Part shown: piece after piece, positions 18,003 to 25,585 of the stretch
Position numbering within the stretch: the first letter of the stretch is position 1
Layout of the letters: each line of letters opens with the position of its first letter
NCBI GenBank assembly: GCA_003141275.1
Contig: PLLM01000009.1
Span: forward strand, 1 to 64,000
Source: Phycisphaerales bacterium
GTDB taxonomy: Bacteria > Planctomycetota > Phycisphaerae > Sedimentisphaerales > Anaerobacaceae
DNA length: 64,000 bases
Direction of reading: 5' to 3'
The notes under the pieces: model-generated
The model's database searches: none
What the model saw: the letters and a program-made list of their open reading frames with translations, nothing else
Told to the model about the DNA's origin: nothing
Position numbers and translations under genes: made by a program

Positions 18003-20873
18003 CTACTTATTGCCTTCAACTATCGCGATTTCCTCTTCCGTCAGGCCATACAGGTCATAAACAAGCGTATCTATCTGCTTATCAGTTGCGTTTATCTCTC
18101 GCTGCAAACGCTCCTTCTCCGTAGGAACCTTGACTGCTCCTATTTTCTTATTCAAATCCAGCATCCGCTCCACCAACTTGACCATTTTGTCGTGCTGACG
18201 CTTATCGGCAGGGTTACCAAAATCAATTGTGCGAATAGGAAGTTCCTTTATCACACTGGGCTTAATTTCAGCAAAAATTTTGCCAGTTTGCGGATTACCA
18301 AGTTTATAGACAAAGGTTAATAATTTAGAGTTCAACAATCCTAATAGGAACTTTAAATTGATATCAGTTGAGTGAACGATAAACAAGGAATTTTGACAAT
18401 AATATCCGTTCTCATCGTAACACGCCCGTATGATATCGCTTGTTTGACGCATCAGTATCTTAGGATTTAACATCAATGATTCATTCGACTGATACATCAG
18501 CCACTTTCCATATTTGATAAATCTATCACCTGGGAAAGATACATGGTAGCGGTTTACATCTTCACCGACAACGAGCGGTTTCCAGTCCTTTCCTTTCTGA
18601 ACCATGCTATGATAAACACGATTCGTCATTATTTCTTTGGTTTGTGGAGGAACTCCATACCCAATCTGATAAGGTTTAATACCCCAAATAATCGAACAAT
18701 TCTTGTTGAACGGAGAACTTTTCGTATAAAGCTTTTCTTGTAATCGCTTCTTATTTTCATCCAAGTCAATAATGATGCGGCAATACTCATCAGCCAGCCA
18801 AATATTCTTATCAACCACGTGATCAGAAACTTTTGATCCTTTTCTAAAACGTACTGCCCGACATTTACTTGTTGTCTCTTTTGATTTAACAAGAAGTAAT
18901 ACGGAACTCTCAACTACACATTGCTTAAACACGCCATCACCATAATCAATCACTTCTTTTATATCGAATGACAAAAGATATTGTCGGTATTCCTTTGTGT
19001 TGTTGATCAGTAACCATGTGTTTGGGATGATTAATCCCAACGAACCTTCTCTTCGTAGTATCTCAAGTTCCATCAAGACAAAATACAAATAGCTATCTTT
19101 TGTTTTGGTGGGTATGAGCGGGAACTTTTTTACAAGATATTCTTTTTCTATCTTCGTTATTTCTGCGCCCCATGGTGGATTGCCTATCACTGCGTCAAAC
19201 CCGCCTTGTTTGAAAACATCCGGAAACCCATCTTCCCAATCAAAAGCATTTATTCGTTTTCGTTCATCTTCAGTTAGTTTCTCCCCTTCTTCTGTTTGAT
19301 AAACATCATTTCCAATAAGCGAATTGCCGCACTTTATATTGTCCCCTAAATCCGGCAATGCCCGCTCGTGATGTATTTTGAACTCCGACCCTACCGTCTC
19401 CTGATTCTCGCCCTCAAGAACCTTCAAAAGCAAACTCAATTTTGTAACCTCGACCGCCTGAAAATCGATATCCACCCCGTAAATGTTATTAAGTAGTATC
19501 TGTTTTTTCTCTTTGATTGTCAGATACCATTGTCCGCCCCTGCCCTGATAAATATGCTTTGTGTGTTTCTCTGGCCCGTCGTTAACGTACCAGTCCCGGT
19601 GACAATTCAAAAGATACGTATATGCCCCAAGTAGAAACGAACCAGAACCGCACGCAGGGTCAAGAATCTTTAATTTGCTTATTTCCTTCGGTGTCTTGCC
19701 TTTACAAAGTTTCCCCACCGTGTTTTGCACAATGTAATTTACGATATACTCCGGTGTATAATAAACCCCACCCGCCTTTTTTACCTCCGGCTTGTCATCG
19801 ATTTTGACCATTCGGCCCGGCGTAATTCGAATGACCTTACCTAAAAATTGTTCATATACGTTGCCAAGTATCTCCGCCGGAAAAACTCTAAAATCGTATG
19901 GTTGCGGATAATATAAATTATTCAGAATCCAGCTTATCGGCTCATCGGGGACATCAAGCCCAAGCGTCAGTTCATCAGGTGGCTCATTTCTACCCTTCTC
20001 CGGCTTGAAATAAAATAATCCCGAGTTATACTTCGTGTCCGCCTTTTCAAACAATTCCCCAAGTCGGCGGTATATATTATCGCCGTTCTTTAACGCCATT
20101 AATTGCCCGTATGACTCAATCCCCCAGTCCTCGCACATCCGCAAAAACAATATCCGGTCTATTATTCGCTGAACCGCAAAACTTACCTCCGCTGTCCCAA
20201 GGTTTCTGTTTTGCCAAGCAATACGAGTCGCGAGGGTTTTTCGCCAGCTCTCTATTTCCTTCAAAAACTCTTTATCAACCGTGCTTGTCCCGCGTTTTCC
20301 CTCTGCCTTCGCCGCGTATTTGTCAAATGACCCCTTCAACACCGCGTCTTTTGAAAATATCGCCGCAATCTCATCCCATCGCTCCGCGTAATCCTTGTAC
20401 GTCATATAAATTGTTCGTGCTGTGTTCGCTCGCTCGGTGTGTTGAGGTCTGACTAAGCAATCATAAACCGCGAATTTCTCAAAATTCGTCAAAATAGATA
20501 ATGGCAGTTTCGCGCTCCACGCATACCGTCGCAATTGATATGCCGATTCCTCACTGTCTCCGATATCTATTGCCGGCTTCTTTGCCTCTAAGAAAAATTT
20601 CCGTGTACCGCCTATCCGGAAACAATAATCCGGCGCCTTTGTCTCCCCGCCTATCTTTATCGCGTCCTCATTTATGACGTATTTATATGCCTCGGCTATT
20701 CCCCCTTTATTCGCCACATCCCATCCCAGCGCGTCAAAAAACGGGTCGATGAATTCCTTCCGCACCTGTGCCTCGTTGTATCCCTGTCCCTTGTACGATT
20801 CGATATTCCGCTCGAATCGCTCAATAAGATCTATTACTTCCTTCGGTGCTCCGCCCATATCGCAAAACTCCAT
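18003..20873 (-). CDS. single-chain Type IIG-like restriction endonuclease/N6-adenine methyltransferase (Eco57I-type)
   Basis: SAM motif I ILDPACGSGSFLLGAYTYLL, motif IV VIGNPPWGAEI, N-terminal PD-(D/E)xK-like PDYCFRIGGTRKFFLEAKK, C-terminal specificity-like domain; likely start M at 20873, ORF extends to 20969. Confidence 0.88.
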   Translation of the reverse strand: MEFCDMGGAPKEVIDLIERFERNIESYKGQGYNEAQVRKEFIDPFFDALGWDVANKGGIAEAYKYVINEDAIKIGGETKAPDYCFRIGGTRKFFLEAKKPAIDIGDSEESAYQLRRYAWSAKLPLSILTNFEKFAVYDCLVRPQHTERANTARTIYMTYKDYAERWDEIAAIFSKDAVLKGSFDKYAAKAEGKRGTSTVDKEFLKEIESWRKTLATRIAWQNRNLGTAEVSFAVQRIIDRILFLRMCEDWGIESYGQLMALKNGDNIYRRLGELFEKADTKYNSGLFYFKPEKGRNEPPDELTLGLDVPDEPISWILNNLYYPQPYDFRVFPAEILGNVYEQFLGKVIRITPGRMVKIDDKPEVKKAGGVYYTPEYIVNYIVQNTVGKLCKGKTPKEISKLKILDPACGSGSFLLGAYTYLLNCHRDWYVNDGPEKHTKHIYQGRGGQWYLTIKEKKQILLNNIYGVDIDFQAVEVTKLSLLLKVLEGENQETVGSEFKIHHERALPDLGDNIKCGNSLIGNDVYQTEEGEKLTEDERKRINAFDWEDGFPDVFKQGGFDAVIGNPPWGAEITKIEKEYLVKKFPLIPTKTKDSYLYFVLMELEILRREGSLGLIIPNTWLLINNTKEYRQYLLSFDIKEVIDYGDGVFKQCVVESSVLLLVKSKETTSKCRAVRFRKGSKVSDHVVDKNIWLADEYCRIIIDLDENKKRLQEKLYTKSSPFNKNCSIIWGIKPYQIGYGVPPQTKEIMTNRVYHSMVQKGKDWKPLVVGEDVNRYHVSFPGDRFIKYGKWLMYQSNESLMLNPKILMRQTSDIIRACYDENGYYCQNSLFIVHSTDINLKFLLGLLNSKLLTFVYKLGNPQTGKIFAEIKPSVIKELPIRTIDFGNPADKRQHDKMVKLVERMLDLNKKIGAVKVPTEKERLQREINATDKQIDTLVYDLYGLTEEEIAIVEGNK

Positions 20874-21161
20874 CCAATGCTTTAATTTCCCTTTCGCCAC
20901 AATACCGCAGTTTTTATCTTTCGTCAACCCCCGCAGTTTTGCTTCTCCCCGCAAGGCGGGACATCGCATAACTAAGCGCGGGGGCAGGTAATCGCTTTTT
21001 CTCGCCTCCGGCGGACGACCCGCGTAAAAAAGGCAGAGACGGCACAGAATGCCCAGAAAATAGTTGCGGTATTATGCCAGCTTTGAGACAATGTTAGTCG
21101 GCATCATGTCTGTGAAACATGCGTTCGAAACTAATACTTGTTCAGGTAAAGGAGTAGAACA

Positions 21162-21305
21162 ATGGTCGCGCACACGAATCTGCTGTTAGTGGCCCTGCCT
21201 GAGAGCTTTCAATTTCTTCACGGCGGATGGTTTGTCGTTCATATTATTGGTATATGTCTGGTCGGCTATTTGGGTTACAAACTCGGCCGGATGAAAGAAA
21301 GTTAG
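21162..21305 (+). CDS. 47-aa single-TM small protein
   Basis: MVAHTNLLLVALPESFQFLHGGWFVVHIIGICLVGYLGYKLGRMKES*; aaaggag RBS. Confidence 0.5.
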   Translation: MVAHTNLLLVALPESFQFLHGGWFVVHIIGICLVGYLGYKLGRMKES

Positions 21306-21358
21306 CACTTAACCCCGTATTCGGGACTCCTCCGTCCGCCGCGCCGAAGGCGGGCAAA

Positions 21359-22355
21359 CCCCGGCATAAACAACATTTTGCGCCCGGTGATGTAAATACT
21401 TGCGCCATAAAGAGTTCGCCTCCATAATATAAGGCGCCAATGAAAACCTTTTGAAAGGACATGATTATGGAAGACGAACTGTACAAGGAAATATACCGAA
21501 TGTTAAGACAAACCGGCAACAACAAAGTGCCACAAAGAGGTACCTACACAGACGAGGATGTCGTGTTGACTTATCTATGGGCGGTGCTTCACGACAGACC
21601 AACTTACTGGGCCTGTCAAAAGACCAACTGGCCGATTTGGTATCGAAGAAAACCCTTGCCGACTGCATCGACAATGTCACGCAGGTTACGCACGGAATCA
21701 GTACAAGGACTTATGCTGCAACTTGAGCGACAGTTGCATAACAGATTCCCTGCCAATTTATGTCGATGGATAGACGCGAAACCATTGCCGATAAGCCACT
21801 GTAGTAAAGACAAGCAAGCCGGTTTCGGCCCTGGTGCCGGCTGTATGACGAAGGGTTATAAACTTTATACAATAGCCGATAAGATGCAAGGATTCGTGAT
21901 TTGGACAGTCAGACCCATTAACAATCCGGAGTGGGTTGTTGCCCATGAATTGATTAACAAGCTCAATAGTGAGGGGTATCTGGTCGGAGACAGGGCATAC
22001 GATACAAATCGGCTGTATGATTCAGCACATGCAAAGGATGTTCAGCTTGTTACACCACACAGATGGAAAACTGCAAAAGGACTTGGTCACAGGAAAAGTA
22101 GCCCTCATCGTCTAAGAGCGATGTCGTTTAAGGATAGTCTCATGGGACAGGCCTTACTTGCAAGCCGAGACAACATAGACAGGATGTATGGCCAGTTGAC
22201 AAATCTGGGTTTCGGCCTGAGCCCTTTGCCGAATTGGGTTCGCACGCAGTTTAGGGTGGAGATGTGGGTTCGCGGCAAACTTATTTTCTATCATCTTTGG
22301 CGTTGCAGACAACACGCTAAAACAGGGTAGATGCAAAATGTTGTAAATGCCGGGG
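21359..22355 (+). mobile_element. complete insertion sequence, IS4/IS5-type DDE
   Basis: 23-bp terminal inverted repeats: left ccccggcataaacaacattttgc (21359-21381), right gcaaaatgttgtaaatgccgggg (22333-22355), 21/23 matched, flanking one transposase ORF. Confidence 0.88.
21461..22330 (+). CDS. DDE transposase (IS4/IS5 superfamily)
   Basis: 289 aa; WIDAKPLPI (D1), VGDRAYDTN (D2), RDNIDRMYGQLTNLGFGLSPLPNWVRTQFRVEMWVRGKLIFYHLWR. Confidence 0.88.
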   Translation: MIMEDELYKEIYRMLRQTGNNKVPQRGTYTDEDVVLTYLWAVLHDRPTYWACQKTNWPIWYRRKPLPTASTMSRRLRTESVQGLMLQLERQLHNRFPANLCRWIDAKPLPISHCSKDKQAGFGPGAGCMTKGYKLYTIADKMQGFVIWTVRPINNPEWVVAHELINKLNSEGYLVGDRAYDTNRLYDSAHAKDVQLVTPHRWKTAKGLGHRKSSPHRLRAMSFKDSLMGQALLASRDNIDRMYGQLTNLGFGLSPLPNWVRTQFRVEMWVRGKLIFYHLWRCRQHAKTG

Positions 22356-22440
22356 CTAAATATTTGAGGAAGGGGAAATCCGTGTAATCCGCACCCCCGC
22401 CGTTTTGCTTGGCCCCTCTGCTTCTTGCACCCCACTGCTT

Positions 22441-22604
22441 CGCTTTGCGAAGCAAAGCGTGGGGGCGTGTGAAGCAAATTGAGGGGCTTCGCAAAAGCGA
22501 AGCCGCGGGGGGCTGCGCAAAAATATGGCCGGCGACCTCCCTATTCGTCGCCGGCCAATAGCTTCTTCATTCCCCTGCTTGCCCTCGACTGTTGTTATCG
22601 AGGG
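22441..22604. repeat. run of four hairpins
   Basis: CGCTTTgcgaagcAAAGCG (22441-22459); GCTTCGCaaaaGCGAAGC (22486-22503); GGCCGGCGAC-n10-GTCGCCGGCC (22527-22556); CCCTCGA-n9-TCGAGGG (22582-22604). Confidence 0.8.
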
Positions 22605-22649
22605 AATGCTGTCAGAAAATGCCACTCGGCATTTCTTATTTCGATCAGA

Positions 22650-22722
22650 AAACCCTAACCACTAAGACACCAAGACACTAATTTTTAAATAATCTGTGTA
22701 AATCCGTGTCAATCCGTGGTTA
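22650..22722 (+). repeat. dispersed repeat, CTAAGACACCAAGACAC + ATCTGTG/ATCCGTG composite
   Basis: ctaaccactaagacaccaagacactaatttttaaataatctgtgtaaatccgtgtcaatccgtggtta. Confidence 0.7.
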
Positions 22723-23055
22723 CGATTCGATGCTTTCGAAGACGATGCCGATGCCTATTGAGCCGTCGTCAAGCAATTCGCCTCGTTCGATTCGCACCAC
22801 TCTTCCGCTCTTAATCCGCGCGAAGCTGCCTTTTCTCTTGGCCAGCGCCATTGTGCGCGGGAAATTCAGCTCGACAACGTGCCCGGTCCGCAAAGGCGTA
22901 GTCGCCGGTATGCGCACCAGCACGCCGCTGCTGCTGATATTGGAGCTTCTGCCGTTGAAGAACCTGTTTGCTTCCGGTAGCCAGACGCTTACGGGCCAGG
23001 CGACCTGTGTTCGTGTGGTTTTCCTGTTTTCAACCGCTACTGTCGCTTCATTCAT
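22720..23055 (-). CDS. PilZ-domain protein
   Basis: 111 aa; ENRKTTRTQVAWPVSVWLPEANRFFNGRSSNISSSGVLVRIPATTPLRTGHVVELNFP. Confidence 0.75.
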   Translation of the reverse strand: MNEATVAVENRKTTRTQVAWPVSVWLPEANRFFNGRSSNISSSGVLVRIPATTPLRTGHVVELNFPRTMALAKRKGSFARIKSGRVVRIERGELLDDGSIGIGIVFESIES

Positions 23056-23281
23056 AGTCTAATCTCCATATTAGAGTAATTTAACTTCGATACCTACTCT
23101 ATCGGCAGTGTTAAATTGGGTAGATTAGGGTATTTGGGTGATTTGCAGGTTTTACTCGAAAAAATTTGTTTTTCCGGCGAAAGGAATACCGTGGCGACAT
23201 ATTATAAGACCTTTGATGTTAAATTAGGCAATTTTCTTTTTGAAAAATTGAAGAATCGCCCGGAATTTAGTATTATACGGC

Positions 23282-23977
23282 CTAATCATTTGAGCTCTTG
23301 GTGGACCTGAATTGAAGAAGTATGCCCAAAAGGGTTCCTGCGATAAGCAACAGGGGCAGGAACCAGCCATTGCCGTAATATAAATCATTGAGGTGCGTTG
23401 TCGGCGGGTCGCAGGCAAAGGTTTCATAGCGGTACATAAGGGCGAAGACACCGACTATGATAAGTGAGGTCCCGCTCAAACTTGTGAATAACATAACGGA
23501 CAGCTTGAAGACGACGAAGGAAATCATAAAGCCGGCGACGATGCCGGTCAGCGCCCCCGCCCAGACAAACTGCTGCGGCAGATTACACGAATGCCATATC
23601 CCAGCGGAGAGTATTCCGCCCGCCACCGCGCCGAGGACCGCGACGGCCCATCGCATAAGCGGGATGGCCAATATGACCAGAAGGGCGCCGCCGATGATTG
23701 CGCCTGGGAGGGCCTTTTGGAACTGTTCGCCAATCCACAAGCCGGCATAGAGACCGATAAGGCCAAATCCGATAACTGTGAGTGCCTTGTAGATTCGCCA
23801 GCCATACATAAGGATGATAACGCCGAATGAAATACCGATAACGGCCTGGAGCCAGGTGAGAATGGTGGCCTGCTGCCAGATGAAATCGAGGGCGCGCAGG
23901 ACGTATTTAGTGCCGTACTCAACGGTAGCGTTGTCAAAATGATGTGACGTTTTTGCCAAAAGTAACGAAAAACTCAT
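23282..23977 (-). CDS. multi-pass membrane protein
   Basis: 231 aa; repeated Gly-rich hydrophobic helices; adjacent to a similar ORF. Confidence 0.65.
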   Translation of the reverse strand: MSFSLLLAKTSHHFDNATVEYGTKYVLRALDFIWQQATILTWLQAVIGISFGVIILMYGWRIYKALTVIGFGLIGLYAGLWIGEQFQKALPGAIIGGALLVILAIPLMRWAVAVLGAVAGGILSAGIWHSCNLPQQFVWAGALTGIVAGFMISFVVFKLSVMLFTSLSGTSLIIVGVFALMYRYETFACDPPTTHLNDLYYGNGWFLPLLLIAGTLLGILLQFRSTKSSND

Positions 23978-24025
23978 TTATACTTCTCCTTCTTCTTCAA
24001 CATTCAAGCCCGACAAGTCGGGAGA

Positions 24026-24760
24026 TTAAGAGGTACGCCAGGTTACGGATTTTGCTGCCGGTTCGGTATTGCCGCTCCTGATTTTGATTTTTTTAACTTT
24101 GGCCTTGGCGGCGACAAATTGCTTGCTAATCTTCGGCAACAGCCACAATTGGGTGATAGTGCCGAGGATTGTTGCCAGGGCGATTCCCGCGATGTAAATA
24201 TCCTGTTTGGTGGTCATATAGCCGATGGCGGGATAGTCGAAATTCAACAGAGCCATAATCGTTCCCGCCAGGATAAGTATTGTTCCCGCGGCTGAACTGA
24301 AAAGAGCTGAGGCGCCCGCCCAGGATATAACAGTGAATGGCAAAGCGGTTATCGCCAGCAGCATGGGCCAGTTGTAGTATGGGACGCCGATAGCCAACTG
24401 CCTGATTACCGCCATAATGTCACTGGAGGGACGGAAATAAGGCCGGACCAGCATAGAATAGCCGATTGCGGCGGCTATGGCCGAGGCGACCAGTATAAAG
24501 AATGTATCCTGCAATTTAAGCGCAAGCAACGCAAAGATGCCTATCATGGCTGCGGCGAGATACCAGTTTGTGCCGGAAGAGAATAATGTGCAGAATGCGC
24601 CGAAAAAGACGCCTACCGCAGCAAACATAATTTTTTTGTAGCCGAGTCCGCCGAGCCAGACAAACAGGCCCGCCGCGATAGTAATGGCCGCGAGCGCCAA
24701 AAGCAGCGGGGGCTGCAAATGCGTTACGCGGTTTTGAAATGTCCATAGTAAGCTTGCCAT
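24026..24760 (-). CDS. multi-pass membrane protein
   Basis: 244 aa; many hydrophobic segments; basic C-terminus. Confidence 0.65.
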   Translation of the reverse strand: MASLLWTFQNRVTHLQPPLLLALAAITIAAGLFVWLGGLGYKKIMFAAVGVFFGAFCTLFSSGTNWYLAAAMIGIFALLALKLQDTFFILVASAIAAAIGYSMLVRPYFRPSSDIMAVIRQLAIGVPYYNWPMLLAITALPFTVISWAGASALFSSAAGTILILAGTIMALLNFDYPAIGYMTTKQDIYIAGIALATILGTITQLWLLPKISKQFVAAKAKVKKIKIRSGNTEPAAKSVTWRTS

Positions 24761-24890
24761 AAGTTTTTAGCGCCTCGAAAAAGGCGTCCTGAGAATGCAA
24801 GTTTAGCCCACGTATTTATCGGCCTAATAAGGCCCTTTCGTTAAGTCCGGAGTTAATGCGGGGAACCCGCACGAATAATGGCGAGGTAAT

Positions 24891-24973
24891 GCGGATGAGA
24901 GGAGTTGAACCTCCAAGGGCCTAAGCCCGCAGGCACCTGAAGCCTGTGCGTCTGCCAGTTCCGCCACATCCGC
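24891..24973 (-). tRNA. tRNA-Leu(CAG)
   Basis: reverse strand GCGGATGTGGCGGAACTGGCAGACGCACAGGCTTCAGGTGCCTGCGGGCTTAGGCCCTTGGAGGTTCAACTCCTCTCATCCGC; 7-bp acceptor, anticodon loop TTCAGGT, long class II variable arm. Confidence 0.95.
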
Positions 24974-25585
24974 TTACTGAGCCGATAATAACGGTTTTTG
25001 GTCGGCTCGTCAATATATAAGGCGGAATCGGGCGGGGATAATAAACGGGCAACGCGTGATGTTTCGCCAATTTGAAGAATTTCAATATTCATACGGCCAC
25101 TACGAGTGGTCGGCGGGTTTGCAACGTTATCAGACGTTGCGCAGAACGCTACGCGGGAAAGTAGAGAGTGGAGCAGGTGAGCAGGAGATGGAAACCCCGG
25201 CTCACTACAGGCAAAATCCTCACGGTTTACGCAAATTATCCGGTTTGTGCGCATACGTAAAGTATAGGAAAAAAGGCGGGGGAGAAGAAATTGCGGATTT
25301 AAGAACTTCGTTAAACGGTTGCGGTTACGCGGCCCATTTCCGAAGCGGGCTCGTCGCTTCGCTCCGTGTCGTCATGCGTCCGCCGTGATGGGCTTGGCCA
25401 TCCTTTTCGGGAGGCGTCCATTTCGGGAGTGCGTACTGCGGTTAAAAAATAGAGAAACACACGCAATTTTTATGACCCGCAGGCGGGCCTGCGGGCTAAC
25501 CGATAAGGAAAAGCCCTGTCGCATGCCAAGGACGATGCTGACGGAGCTAAATATTTTAAGGAAAATAAAGTAATCTCCTGGCAGA

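Noticed and set aside
21244-21525. 93-aa reverse ORF over the IS left end
   Set aside because: Spans the left TIR and the forward small-protein gene; no supporting signature.
24853-25254. 133-aa reverse ORF
   Set aside because: Overlaps the tRNA-Leu gene; its C-terminal part is translated tRNA (RMWRNWQTHRLQVPAGLGPWRFNSSHPH), a classic artefact.
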